Shown here: positions 27,401 to 42,160 of the stretch, in pieces
Numbering within the stretch: position 1 is the first letter of the stretch
Layout: every line of letters starts with the position of its first letter
Assembly: GCF_050948215.1 (NCBI RefSeq)
Contig: NW_027488962.1
Coordinates: forward strand, 1-64,000
Origin: Halictus rubicundus
Lineage: Eukaryota > Arthropoda > Insecta > Hymenoptera > Halictidae
DNA length: 64,000 bases
Direction: 5' to 3'
Notes under the pieces: model-generated
Databases searched by the model: none
Told to the model about the DNA's origin: nothing
The model's input: the letters and a program-made list of their open reading frames with translations, nothing else
Program-made: the position numbers and the translations under genes

Positions 27401-30140
27401 TATCCTATCCTATCGTGTATCCTATCCTCTATCCTATCCTATCCTCTATCCTATCCTATCCTCTATCCTATCCTATCCTCTATCCTATCCTACCCTCTAT
27501 CCTATCCAATCCTCTATCCTATCCTCTATCCTATCCTCTATCCTATCCTATCCTCTATCCTATTCTATCCTCTATCCTATCCTATCCTCTATCCTATCCT
27601 CTATCCTATCCTATCCTCTATCCTATTCTATCCTCTATCCTATCCTATCCTCTATCCTATCCTATCCTTTCCTGTATCCTAGCCAGTCCTCTATCCTATC
27701 CTATCCTCTATCCTATCCTATCCTCTATCCTATCCTATCCTCTATCCTATCCTATCCTCTATCCTATCCTATCCTCTATCCTATCCTCTATCCTCTATCC
27801 TATCCTATCGTGTATCCTATCCTCTATCCTATCCTATCCTCTATCCTATCCTATCCTCTATCCTATCCTATCCTCTATCCTATCCTCTATCCTCTATCCT
27901 ATCCTATCCTCTATCCTATCCTCTATCCTATCCTATCCTCTATCCTATTCTATCCTCTATCCTATCCTATCCTCTATCCTATCCTATCCTTTCCTGTATC
28001 CTAGCCAATCCTCTATCCTATCCTGTCCTCTATCCTATCCTATCCTCTATCCTATCCTATCCTCTATCCTATATTATCCTCTTTCCTATCCTATCCTCTA
28101 TCCTATCCTATTCTCTATCCTATCCTATCCTCTATCCTATCCTATCGTCTATCCTATCCTATCCTCTATCCTATCCTATCCTCTATCCTATCCTATCCTC
28201 TATCCTATCCTATCCTCTATCCTATCCTATTGTGTATCCTATCCTCTATCCTATCCTATCCTCTATCCTATCCTGTCCTCTATCCTATCCTGTCCTCTAT
28301 CCTATCCTATCCTGTATCCTATCCTATCCTCTATCCTATCCTATCCTCTATCCTATCCTATCCTCTATCCTATCCTATCCTCTATCCTATCGTATCGTCT
28401 ATCCTATCCTATCTTCTATCCTATCCTATCCTCTATCCTCTATCGAATCCAATCCTCTATCCTATCATCTATTCTATCCTCTATCCTATCCTATCCTCTT
28501 TCCTATCCTATCCTCTATCCTATCCTATCCTCTATCCTATCCTATCCTCTATCCTATCCTATCCTCTATCCTATCCTATCCTCTATCCTATCCTATCGTC
28601 TATCCTATCCTATCCTCTATCCTATCCTATCCTCTATCCTATCCTATCCTCTATCCTATCCTATCCTCTATCCTATCCTATCCTCTATCCTATCCTATCC
28701 TCTATCCTATCCTCTATCCTCTATCCTATCCTATCGTGTATCCTATCCTCTATCCTATCCTATCCTCTATCCTATCCTATCCTCTATCCTATCCTATCCT
28801 CTATCCTATCCTACCCTCTATCCTATCTTATCCTCTATCCTATCCTCTATCCTATCCTATCCTCTATCCTATTCTATCCTCTATCCTATCCTATCCTCTA
28901 TCCTATCCTATCCTTTCCTGTATCCTAGCCAATCCTCTATCCTATCCTGTCCTCTATCCTATCCTATCCTCTATCCTATCCTATCCTCTATCCTATCCTA
29001 TCCTCTTTCCTATCCTATCCTCTATCCTATCCTATCCTCTATCCTATCCTATCCTCTATCCTATCCTATCGTCTATCCTATCCTATCCTCTATCCTATCC
29101 TATCCTCTATCCTATCCTATCCTCTATTCTATCCTATCCTCTATCCTATCCTATCGTGTATCCTATCCTCTATCCTATCCTATCCTCTATCCTATCCTAT
29201 CCTCTATCCTATCCTATCCTCCATCCTATCCTACCCTCTATCCTATCCTATCCTCTATCCTATCCTATCGTCTATCCTATCCTCTATCCTATCCTATCCT
29301 CTATCCTATCCTATCCTCTATCCTATCCTATCCTCTATCCTATCCTATCCTCTATCCTATCCTATCGTGTATCCTATCCTCTATCCTATCCTATCCTCTA
29401 TCCTATCCTATCCTCTATCCTATCCTATCCTCTATCCTATCCTACCCTCTATCCTATCCTGTCCTCTATCCTATCCTGTCCTCTATCCTATCCTGTCCTC
29501 TATCCTATCCTATCCTGTATCCTATCCTATCCTCTATCCTATCGTATCGTCTATCCTATCCTATCTTCTATCCTATCCTATCCTCTATCCTCTATCGAAT
29601 CCAATCCTCTATCCTATCATCTATTCTATCCTCTATCCTATCCTATCCTCTTTCCTATCCTATCCTCTATCCTATCCTATCCTCTATCCTATCCTATCCT
29701 CTATCCTATCCTATCCTCTATCCTATCCTATCCTCTATCCTATCCTATCCTCTATCCTATCCTATCGTCTATCCTATCCTATCCTCTATCCTATCCTATC
29801 CTCTATCCTATCCTATCCTCTATCCTATCCTATCCTCTATCCTATCCTATCCTCTATCCTATCCTATCCTCTATCCTATCCTATCCTCTATCCTATCCTA
29901 TCCTCTATCCTATCCTCTATCCTCTATCCTATCCTATCGTGTATCCTATCCTCTATCCTATCCTATCCTCTATCCTATCCTATCCTCTATCCTATCCTAT
30001 CCTCTATCCTATCCTACCCTCTATCCTATCCAATCCTCTATCCTATCCTCTATCCTATCCTCTATCCTATCCTATCCTCTATCCTATTCTATCCTCTATC
30101 CTATCCTATCCTCTATCCTATCCTATCCTTTCCTGTATCC
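18401..30140 (+). repeat. 5.69-kb higher-order repeat, two tandem copies
   Basis: ATCGTGTATCC landmarks fall at 18560, 24249 and 29939, giving periods of 5689 and 5690 bp. Many other markers keep the same offset: ATCGTCTATCC at 18401/24090, TATTGTGTATCC at 22542/28232, and ATCGTGTATCC at 22120/27810 and 21725/27415. The offset moves by exactly one monomer (5690 against 5706/5707) in some stretches, so 17-bp gains or losses occurred after duplication. I found few substitutions: AGCCAATCC against AGCCAGTCC near 27685, and ATCCTATCC against ATATTATCC near 28071. Similarity fades shortly after 30140. This is the largest tandem pair in the window. Confidence 0.88.
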
Positions 30141-33100
30141 TAGCCAATCCTCTATCCTATCCTATCCTCTATCCTATCCTATCCTCTATCCTATCCTATC
30201 CTCTATCCTATCCTATCCTCTATCCTATCCTATCCTCTATCCTATCCTCTATCCTCTATCCTATCCTATCGTGTATCCTATCCTCTATCCTATCCTATCC
30301 TCTATCCTATCCTATCCTCTATCCTATCCTATCCTCTATCCTATCCTCTATCCTCTATCCTATCCTATCCTCTATCCTATCCTCTATCCTATCCTATCCT
30401 CTATCCTATTCTATCCTCTATCCTATCCTATCCTCTATCCTATCCTATCCTTTCCTGTATCCTAGCCAATCCTCTATCCTATCCTGTCCTCTATCCTATC
30501 CTATCCTCTATCCTATCCTATCCTCTATCCTATCCTATCCTCTTTCCTATCCTATCCTCTATCCTATCCTATTCTCTATCCTATCCTATCCTCTATCCTA
30601 TCCTATCGTCTATCCTATCCTATCCTCTATCCTATCCTATCCTCTATCCTATCCTATCCTCTATCCTATCCTATTGTGTATCCTATCCTCTATCCTATCC
30701 TATCCTCTATCCTATCCTGTCCTCTATCCTATCCTACCCTCTATCCTATCCTATCCTCTATCCTATCCTATCCTCTATCCTATCCTATCCTCTATCCTAT
30801 CCTATCCTCTATCCTATCCTATCGTCTATGCTATCCTATCCTCTATCCTATCCTATCCTCTATCCTATCCTATCCTCTATCCTATCCTATCCTCTATCCT
30901 ATCCTATTGTGTATCCTATCCTCTATCCTATCCTATCCTCTATCCTATCCTGTCCTCTATCCTATCCTACCCTCTATCCTATCCTATCCTCTATCCTATC
31001 CTATCGTCTATCCTATCCTCTATCCTATCCTATCCTCTATCCTATCCTATCCTCTATCCTATCCTATCCTCTATCCTATCCTATCGTGTATCCTATCCTC
31101 TATCCTATCCTATCCTCTATCCTATCCTATCCTCTATCCTATCCTATCCTCTATCCTATCCTACCCTCTATCCTATCCTGTCCTCTATCCTATCCTGTCC
31201 TCTATCCTATCCTATCCTGTATCCTATCCTATCCTCTATCCTATCCTATCCTCTATCCTATCCTATCCTCTATCCTATCCTCTATCCTCTATCCTATCCT
31301 ATCGTGTATCCTATCCTCTATCCTATCCTATCCTCTATCCTATCCTATCCTCTATCCTATCCTATCCTCTATCCTATCCTACCCTCTATCCTATCTTATC
31401 CTCTATCCTATCCTCTATCCTATCCTATCCTCTATCCTATTCTATCCTCTATCCTATCCTATCCTCTATCCTATCCTATCCTTTCCTGTATCCTAGCCAA
31501 TCCTCTATCCTATCCTGTCCTCTATCCTATCCTATCCTCTATCCTATCCTATCCTCTATCCTATCCTATCCTCTTTCCTATCCTATCCTCTATCCTATCC
31601 TATCCTCTATCCTATCCTATCCTCTATCCTATCCTATCGTCTATCCTATCCTATCCTCTATCCTATCCTATCCTCTATCCTATCCTATCCTCTATCCTAT
31701 CCTATCCTCTATCCTATCCTATCGTGTATCCTATCCTCTATCCTATCCTATCCTCTATCCTATCCTATCCTCTATCCTATCCTATCCTCCATCCTATCCT
31801 ACCCTCTATCCTATCCTATCCTCTATCCTATCCTATCGTCTATCCTATCCTCTATCCTATCCTATCCTCTATCCTATCCTATCCTCTATCCTATCCTATC
31901 CTCTATCCTATCCTATCCTCTATCCTATCCTATCGTGTATCCTATCCTCTATCCTATCCTATCCTCTATCCTATCCTATCCTCTATCCTATCCTATCCTC
32001 TATCCTATCCTACCCTCTATCCTATCCTGTCCTCTATCCTATCCTGTCCTCTATCCTATCCTGTCCTCTATCCTATCCTATCCTGTATCCTATCCTATCC
32101 TCTATCCTATCGTATCGTCTATCCTATCCTATCTTCTATCCTATCCTATCCTCTATCCTCTATCGAATCCAATCCTCTATCCTATCATCTATTCTATCCT
32201 CTATCCTATCCTATCCTCTTTCCTATCCTATCCTCTATCCTATCCTATCCTCTATCCTATCCTATCCTCTATCCTATCCTATCCTCTATCCTATCCTATC
32301 CTCTATCCTATCCTATCGTCTATCCTATCCTATCCTCTATCCTATCCTATCCTCTATCCTATCCTATCCTCTATCCTATCCTATCCTCTATCCTATCCTA
32401 TCCTCTATCCTATCCTATCCTCTATCCTATCCTATCCTCTATCCTATCCTCTATCCTCTATCCTATCCTATCGTGTATCCTATCCTCTATCCTATCCTAT
32501 CCTCTATCCTATCCTATCCTCTATCCTATCCTATCCTCTATCCTATCCTACCCTCTATCCTATCCTATCCTCTATCCTATCCTCTATCCTATCCTCTATC
32601 CTATCCTATCCTCTATCCTATTCTATCCTCTATCCTATCCTATCCTCTATCCTATCCTATCCTTTCCTGTATCCTAGCCAATCCTCTATCCTATCATGTC
32701 CTCTATCCTATCCTATCCTCTATCCTATCCTATCCTCTATCCTATCCTATCCTCTTTCCTATCCTATCCTGTATCCTATCCTATCCTCTATCCTATCCTA
32801 TCCTCTATCCTATCCTATCGTGTATCCTATCCTCTATCCTATCCTATCCTCTATCCTATCCTATCCTCTATCCTATCCTATCCTCTATCCTATCCTACCC
32901 TCTATCCTATCCTGTCCTCTATCCTATCCTGTCCTCTATCCTATCCTATCCTGTATCCTCTATCGAATCCAATCCTCTATCCTATCATCTATTCTATCCT
33001 CTATCCTATCCTATCCTCTTTCCTATCCTATCCTCTATCCTATTCTATCCTCTATCCTATCCTATCCTCTATACTATCCTATCCTCTATCCTATCCTATC

Positions 33101-34620
33101 CTCTATCCTATCCTATCCTCTATCCTATCCTGTCCTCTATCGTCTATCCTATCCTCTATCCTATCATCTATCCTCAATCCTATCCTTTCCTGTATCCTAT
33201 CCAATCCTCTATCCTATCCTGTCCTCTATCCTATCCTATCCTCTATACAATCCTATCCTCTATCCTATCCTATCGTCTATCCTATCCTCTATCCTATAAT
33301 ATCCTCTATCCTATCCTATCCTCTATCCAATCCTCTATCCTATCCTATCCTCTATACTATCCTATCCTCTATCCTATCCTATCCTCTATCCTATCCTATC
33401 CTGTATCCTATCCAATCCTCTATCCTAGCCTATCCTCTACCCTATCATATCATCTATCCTGTAATATCCTCTATCCTATCCTATCCTCTATCCAATCATC
33501 TATCCTATCCTATCCTCTATTCTATCCTATCCTCTATCCTTTCCTATCCTCTATCCTATCCTATCTTCTATCCTATCCTATCAACTATCCTAACAAACCC
33601 CTATCCTATCCTCTGTACTATCCTATCCTCTATCCTATCCCATCTTCTATTCTTTCCTATCCTCTATCCCATCAAATCCCCTATCCTATCCTCTATCCTA
33701 TCCAATCCCCTATCCTAGCCTATCCTCTACCCTATCATATCATCTATCCTATAATATCCTCTAGCCTATCCTATCCTCTATCCAAACATCTATCCTATCC
33801 TATCCTCTATTCTATCCTATCCTCTATCCTATCCTATCCTCTATCCTATCCTATCCTCTATCCTATCCTATCCTCTATCCTATCCTATCCTCTATCCTAT
33901 CCTATCCTCTATCCTATCCTATCCTCTATCCTATCCTATCCTCTATCCTATCCTATCCTCTATCCTATCCTATCCTCTATCCTATCCTATCCTCTATCCT
34001 ATCCTATCCTCTATCCTATCCTATCCTCTATCCTATCCTATCCTCTATCCTATCCTATCCTCTATCCTATCCAATCCCCTATCCTAGCCTATCCTCTACC
34101 CTATCATATCATCTATCCTATAATATCCTCTAGCCTATCCTATCCTCTATCCTATCCTATCCTCTATCCTATCCTATCCTCTATCCTATCCTATCCTCTA
34201 TCCTATCCTATCCTCTATCCTATCCTATCCTCTATCCTATCCTATCCTCTATCCTATCCTATCCTCTATCCTATCCAATCCCCTATCCTAGCCTATCCTC
34301 TACCCTATCCTATCCTCTATCCTATCCTATCGTCTATCCTATCCTATCCTCTATCCTATCCTATCCTCTATCCTATCCTATCCTCTATCCTATCCTATCC
34401 TCTATCCTATCCTATCCTCTATCCTATCCTATCCTCTATCCTATCCTATCCTCTATCCTATCCTCTATCCTATCCTATCCTCTATCCTATCCTATCCTCT
34501 ATCCTATCCTATCCTCTATCCTATCCTACCCTCTATCCTATCCTATCCTCTATCCTATCCTATCGTCTATCCTATCCTCTATCCTATCCTATCCTCTATC
34601 CTATCCTATCCTTTCCTGTA
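30141..34620 (+). repeat. Array C segment: partial copies right of the 5.69-kb repeat
   Basis: Fragments of the same higher-order module continue (ATCGTGTATCC near 30271, 31085, 31935 and 32473; TATTGTGTATCC at 30676 and 30909; ATCGAATCCAATCC near 32160 and 32965) in rearranged order. From about 33.1 kb a different landmark set takes over: CTATACAATCC, CCTCAATCCTATCC, TGTAATATCC, CCAAACATC and CCAATCCCC. The 33.8-34.3 kb part returns to nearly pure 17-mers broken by two copies of AATCCCCTATCCTAGCC (near 34073 and 34279). Confidence 0.7.
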
Positions 34621-37600
34621 TCCTAGCCAATCCTCTATCCTATCCTGTCCTCTATCCTATCCTATCCTGTATCCTATCCTATCCTCTATCCTATCCTATC
34701 CTCTATCCTATCCTATCCTCTATCCTATCCTATCCTCTATCCTATCGTATCGTCTATCCTATCCTATCTTCTATCCTATCCTATCCTCTATCCTATCAAA
34801 TCCACTATCCTATCCTCTATCCTATCCTATCATCTATCCTCTATCGAATCCAATCCTCTATCCTATCATCTATCCTATCCTCTATCCTATCCTATCCTCT
34901 TTCCTATCCTATCCTCTATCCTATTCTATCCTCTATCCTATCCTATCCTCTATCCTATCGTATCGTCAATCCTATCCTCTATCCTATCCTATCCTCTATC
35001 CTATCCTATCCTCTATCCTATCCTATCCTCTATCCTATCCTATCCTCTATCCTATCCTATCCTCTATCCTATCAAATCCCCTATCCTATCCTCTATCCTA
35101 TCCTATCCTGTATCCTATCCAATCCTCTATCCTATCCTATCATCTATCCTCTATCCTATCCAATCCTCTATCCTAGCCTATCCTCTACCCTATCATATCA
35201 TCTATCCTGTAATATCCTCTATCCTATCCTATCCTCTATCCAATCATCTATCCTATCATATCCACTATCCTATCCTGTATCGTATCCTATCATCTATCCT
35301 ATATCCTATCCAATCCTCTATCCTATCCTCTATCCTATCCTCTATCCTATCCTCTATCCTATCCTATCCTCTATCCTATCCTATCCTCTATTCTATCCTA
35401 TCCTCTATCCTATCCTATCCTCTATCCTATCGTATCGTCAATCCTATCCTCTATCCTATCCTATCCTCTATCCTATCCTATCCTCTATCCTATCCTATCC
35501 TCTATCCTATCCTATCCTCTATCCTATCCTATCCTCTATCCTATCCTATCCTCTATCCTATCCTATCCTCTATCCTATCCTATCCTGTATCCTATCCTAT
35601 CCTCTATCCTATCCTATCCTCTATCCTATCAAATCCCCTATCCTATCCTCTATCCTATCCTATCCTGTATCCTATCCAATCCTCTATCCTATCCTATCAT
35701 CTATCCTCTATCCTATCCAATCCTCTATCCTAGCCTATCCTCTACCCTATCATATCATCTATCCTGTAATATCCTCTATCCTATCCTATCCTCTATCCAA
35801 TCATCTATCCTATCATATCCTCTATTCTATCCTATCCTCTATCCTATCCTATCCTCTATCCTATCCTATCTTCTATCCTATCCTATCAACTATCCTATCA
35901 AATCCCCTATCCTATCCTCTGTACTATCCTATCCTCTATCCTATCCTATCCTCTATCCTATCCTATCCTCTATCCTATCCTATCCTCTATCCTATCCTAT
36001 CCTCTATCCTATCCTATCCTCTATCCTATCCTATCCTCTATCCTATCCTATCCTCTATCCTATCCTATCGTCTATCCTATCCTATCCTCTATCCTATCCT
36101 ATCCTCTATCCTATCCTATCCTCTATCCTATCCTATCCTCTATCCTATCCTCTATCCTCTATCCTATCCTATCGTGTATCCTATCCTCTATCCTATCCTA
36201 TCCTCTATCCTATCCTATCCTATCCTCTATCCTATCCTACCCTCTATCCTATCCTATCCTCTATCCTATCCTCTATCCTATCCTATCCTCTATCCTATTC
36301 TATCCTCTATCCTATCCTATCCTCTATCCTATCCTATCCTTTCCTGTATCCTAGCCAATCCTCTATCCTATCCTATCCTCTATCCTATCGTATCGTCAAT
36401 CCTATCCCCTATCCTATCCTATCCTCTATCCTATCCTATCCTCTATCCTATCCTATCCTCTATCCTATCCTATCCTCTATCCTATCCTATCCTCTATCCT
36501 ATCCTATCCTCTATCCTATCCTATCCTCTATCCTATCCTATCCTCTATCCTATCCTATCCTCTATCCTATCCTATCCTCTATCCTATCAAATCCCCTATC
36601 CTATCCTCTATCCTATCCTATCCTGTATCCTATCCAATCCTCTATCCTATCCTATCATCTATCCTCTATCCTATCCAATCCTCTATCCTAGCCTATCCTC
36701 TACCCTATCATATCATCTATCCTGTAATATCCTCTATCCTATCCTATCCTCTATCCAATCATCTATCCTATCATATCCTCTATTCTATCCTATCCTCTAT
36801 CCTATCCTATCCTCTATCCTATCCTATCTTCTATCCTATCCTATCAACTATCCTATCAAATCCCCTATCCTATCCTCTGTACTATCCTATCCTCTATCCT
36901 ATCCTATCCTCTATCCTATCCTATCCTCTATCCTATCCTATCCTCTATCCTATCCTATCCTCTATCCTATCCTATCCTCTATCCTATCCTATCCTCTATC
37001 CTATCCTATCCTCTATCCTATCCTATCGTCTATCCTATCCTATCCTCTATCCTATCCTATCCTCTATCCTATCCTATCCTCTATCCTATCCTATCCTCTA
37101 TCCTATCCTATCCTCTATCCTATCCTCTATCCTCTATCCTATCCTATCGTGTATCCTACCCTCTATCCTATCCTATCCTCTATCCTATCCTATCCTATCC
37201 TCTATCCTATCCTACCCTCTATCCTATCCTATCCTCTATCCTATCCTCTATCCTATCCTATCCTCTATCCTATTCTATCCTCTATCCTATCCTATCCTCT
37301 ATCCTATCCTATCCTTTCCTGTATCCTAGCCAATCCTCTATCCTATCCTGTCCTCTATCCTATCCTATCCTGTATCCTATCCTATCCTCTATCCTATCCT
37401 ATCCTCTATCCTATCCTATCCTCTATCCTATCAAATCCACTATCCTATCCTCTATCCTATCCTATCATCTATCCTCTATCGAATCCAATCCTCTATCCTA
37501 TCATCTATCCTATCCTCTATCCTATCCTATCCTCTTTCCTATCGTATCGTCAATCCTATCCTATATCCTATCCTATCCTCTATCCTATCCTATCCTCTAT

Positions 37601-39000
37601 CCTATCCTATCCTCTATCCTTCCTATCCTCTATCCTATCATATCCTCTATCCTATCGTATCGACTATCCTATCCTCTATCCTATCCTATCCTGTATCCTA
37701 TCCAATCCTCTATCCTATCCTATCATCTATCCTCTATCCTATCCAATCCTCTATCCTAGCCTATCCTCTACCCTATCATATCATCTATCCTGTAATATCC
37801 TCTATCCTATCCTATCCTCTATCCAATCATCTATCCTATCATATCCTCTATTCTATCCTATCCTCTATCCTATCCTATCCTCTATCCTATCCTTTCCTGT
37901 ATCCTATCCAATCCTCTATCCTATCCTATGCTCTATCCTATCCTGTCCTCTATCCTATCCTATCCTCTATCCTATCCTCTATCCTATCCTATCCTCTATC
38001 CTATCCTATCAACTATCCTATCAAATCCCCTATCCTATCCTCTGTACTATCCTATCCTCTATCGTATCCTATCCTCTATCGTCTATCCTATCCTCTATCC
38101 TATCATCTATCCTCAATCCTATCCTTTCCTGTATCCTATCCAATCCTCTATCCTATCCTATGCTCTATCCTATCCTGTCCTCTATCCTATCCTATCCTCT
38201 ATCCTATCCTCTATCCTATCCTATCCTCTATCCTATCCTATCCTCTATCCTATCCTATCCTCTATCCTATCCTATCCTCTATCCTATCCTATCCTCTATC
38301 CTATCCTATCCTCTATCCTATCCTATCCTCTATCCTATCCTATCCTCTATCCTATCCTATCCTCTATCCTATCCTATCCTCTATCCTATCCTATCCTCTA
38401 TCCTATCCTATCCTCTATCCTATCCTATCCTCTATCCTATCCTATCCTCTATCCTATCCTATCTTCTATCCTATCCTATCATCTATCCTATCATATCCAC
38501 TATCCTATCCTCTATCGTATCCTATCATCTATCCTATATCCTATCCAATCCTCTATCCTATCCTCTATCCTATCCTCTATCCTATCCTATCCTCTATCCT
38601 ATCCTATCCTCTATCCTATCGTATCGTCTATCCTATCCTCTATCCTATCCTATCCTCTATCCTATCCTATCCTCTATCCTATCCTATCCTCTATCCTATC
38701 CTATCCTCTATCCTATCCTATCCTCTATCCTATCCTATCCTCTATCCTATCCTATCCTCTATCCTATCCTATCCTCTATCCTATCCTATCCTCTATCCTA
38801 TCCTATCCTCTATCCTATCCCATCCTGTATCCTATCCTATCGTCTATCCTATCCTCTATCCTATCAAATCCCCTATCCTATCCTCTATCCTATCCTATCC
38901 TGTATCCTATCCAATCCTCTATCCTATCCTATCATCTATCCTCAATCCTATACTTTCCTGTATCCTATCCAATCCTCTATCCTATCCTGTCCTCTATCCT
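34621..39000 (+). repeat. Array C segment: mixed landmark zone
   Basis: Blocks of canonical 17-mers alternate with variant clusters. These include ATCGTATCGTCAATCC (about 34967, 35431, 36390 and 37547), CAAATCCCC followed by CTGTATCCTATCCAATCC (about 35070, 35630, 36588 and 38868), TGTAATATCC, and CTGTACTATCC. ATCGTGTATCC modules appear near 36174 and 37148. From here rightward the ATCGAATCCAATCC landmark is followed by TATCATCTATCC rather than TATCATCTATTC. One monomer near 37621 has lost a base (TATCCTTCCTATCC). Nothing other than repeat is present. Confidence 0.7.
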
Positions 39001-42000
39001 ATCCTATCCTCTATCCTATCCTATCCTCTATCCTATCCTATCGTCTATCCTATCCTCTATCCTATCCTATCCTGTATCCTAACCAATCCTCTATCCTATC
39101 CTATCATCTATCCTCAATCCTATCCTTTCCTGTATCCTAGCCAATCCTCTATCCTATCCTATCCTCTATCCTATCCTATCCTCTATCGTCTATCCTATCC
39201 TCTATCCTATCATCTATCCTCTATCCTATCCTATCGTCTATCCTATCCTCTATCCTATCCTATCCTCTATCCTGTCCTATCCTCTATCCTATCCTATCCT
39301 CTATCCTATCCTATCCTGTATCCTATCCAATCCTCTATCCTATCCTATCCTCTATCCTATCCTATCCTCTATCCTATCCTATCCTCTATCCTATCCTATC
39401 CTCTATCCTATCCTATCCTCTATCCTATCCTATCCTCTATCCTATCCTATCCTCTATCCTATCCTATCGTCTATCCTATCCTATCCTCTATCCTATCCTA
39501 TCCTCTATCCTATCCTATCCTCTATCCTTTCCTATCCTCTATCCTATCCTATCTTCTATCCTATCCTATCAACTATCCTTCAAACCCCTATCCTATCCTC
39601 TGTACTATCCTATCCTCTATCCTATCCCATCTTCTATTCTTTCGTATCCTCTATCCCATCAAATCCCCTATCCTATCCTCTATCCTATCCAATCCCCTAT
39701 CCTAGCCTATCCTCTACCCTATCATATCATCTATCCTATAATATCCTCAAGCCTATCCTATCCTCTATCCAAACATCTATCCTATCCTATCCTCTATTCT
39801 ATCCTATCCTCTATCCTATCCTATCCTCTATCCTATCCTATCTTCTATCCTATCCTATCAACTATCCTATCAAATCCCCTATCCTATCCTCTGTACTATC
39901 CTATCCTCTATCGTATCCTATCCTCTATCGTCTATCCTATCCTCTATCCTATCATCTATCCTCAATCCTATCCTTTCCTGTATCCTATCCAATCCTCTAT
40001 CCTATCCTATGCTCTATCCTATCCTGTCCTCTATCCTATCCTATCCTCTATCCTATCCTCTATCCTATCCTATCCTCTATCCTATCCTATCCTCTATCCT
40101 ATCCTATCCTCTATCCTATCCTATCCTCTATCCTATCCTATCCTCTATCCTATCCTATCCTCTATCCTATCCTATCCTCTATCCTATCCTATCCTCTATC
40201 CTATAGTATCCTCTATCCTATCCTATCCTCTATCCTATCCTATCCTCTATCCTATCCTATCCTCTATCCTATCCTATCCTCTATCCTATCCTATCCTCTA
40301 TCCTATCCTATCCTCTATCCTATCCTATCTTCTATCCTATCCTATCATCTATCCTATCATATCCACTATCCTATCCTCTATCGTATCCTATCATCTATCC
40401 TATATCCTATCCAATCCTCTATCCTATCCTCTATCCTATCCTCTATCCTATCCTCTATCCTATCCTATCCTCTATCCTATCCTATCCTCTATCCTATCGT
40501 ATCGTCTATCCTATCCTCTATCCTATCCTATCCTCTATCCTATCCTATCCTCTATCCTATCCTATCCTCTATCCTATCCTATCCTCTATCCTATCCTATC
40601 CTCTATCCTATCCTATCCTCTATCCTATCCTATCCTCTATCCTATCCTATCCTCTATCCTATCCTATCCTCTATCCTATCCTATCCTCTATCCTATCCTA
40701 TCCTCTATCCTATCCTATCCTCTATCCTATCCTATCCTCTAACCTATCCTATCCTCTATCCTATCCTATCGTGTATCCTATCCTCTATCCTATCCTATCC
40801 TCTATCCTATCCTATCTTCTATCCTATCCTATCCTCTATCCTATCCTACCCTCTATCCTATCCTATCCTCTATCCTATCCTATCGTCTATCCTATCCTCT
40901 ATCCTATCCTATCCTCTATCCTATTCTATTCTTTCCTGTATCCTAGCCAATCCTCTATCCTATCCTGTCCTCTATCCTATCCTATCCTGTATCCTATCCA
41001 ATCCTCTCTCCTATCCTGTCCTCTATCCTATCCTATCCTCTATCCTATCCTATCCTCTATCCTATCCTATCGTCTATCCTATCCTCTATCCTATCCTATC
41101 CTGTATCCTAACCAATCCTCTATCCTATCCTATCATCTATCCTCAATCCTATCCTTTCCTGTATCCTAGCCAATCCTCTATCCTATCCTATCCTCTATCC
41201 TATCCTATCCTCTATCGTCTATCCTATCCTCTATCCTATCATCTATCCTCTATCCTATCCTATCGTCTATCCTATCCTCTATCCTATCCTATCCTCTATC
41301 CTGTCCTATCCTCTATCCTATCCTATCCTCTATCCTATCCTATCCTGTATCCTATCCAATCCTCTATCCTATCCTATCCTCTATCCTATCCTATCCTCTA
41401 TCCTATCCTATCCTCTATCCTATCCTATCCTCTATCCTATCCTATCCTCTATCCTATCCTATCCTCTATCCTATCCTATCGTCTATCCTATCCTATCCTC
41501 TATCCTATCCTATCCTCTATCCTATCCTATCCTCTATCCTTTCCTATCCTCTATCCTATCCTATCTTCTATCCTATCCTATCAACTATCCTATCAAACCC
41601 CTATCCTATCCTCTGTACTATCCTATCCTCTATCCTATCCCATCTTCTATTCTTTCCTATCCTCTATCCCATCAAATCCCCTATCCTATCCTCTATCCTA
41701 TCCAATCCCCTATCCTAGCCTATCCTCTACCCTATCATATCATCTATCCTATAATATCCTCAAGCCTATCCTATCCTCTATCCAAACATCTATCCTATCC
41801 TATCCTCTATTCTATCCTATCCTCTATCCTATCCTATCCTCTATCCTATCCTATCTTCTATCCTATCCTATCAACTATCCTATCAAATCCCCTATCCTAT
41901 CCTCTGTACTATCCTATCCTCTATCGTATCCTATCCTCTATCGTCTATCCTATCCTCTATCCTATCATCTATCATCAATCCTATCCTTTCCTGTATCCTA

Positions 42001-42160
42001 TCCAATCCTCTATCCTATCCTATGCTCTATCCTATCCTGTCCTCTATCCTATCCTATCCTCTATCCTATCCTCTATCCTATCCTATCCTCTATCCTATCC
42101 TATCCTCTATCCTATCCTATCCTCTATCCTATCCTATCCTCTATCCTATCCTATCCTCTA
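39000..42160 (+). repeat. 1.15-kb module, two copies about 2.03 kb apart
   Basis: About 39000-40150 recurs at about 41030-42160. The offset is 2029 bp at the left (TAACC at 39080/41109; TATCGTC at 39184/41213; the TAG of CTAGCC ending at 39140/41169) and 2013 bp at the right (ATGCTCTATCC at 40009/42022). The change fits one 17-bp monomer and a one-base difference near 39580 (ATCCTTCAAACCCC against ATCCTATCAAACCCC). Both copies share the unusual CTCAAGCC. A third copy lies 10831 bp further right. Confidence 0.82.
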
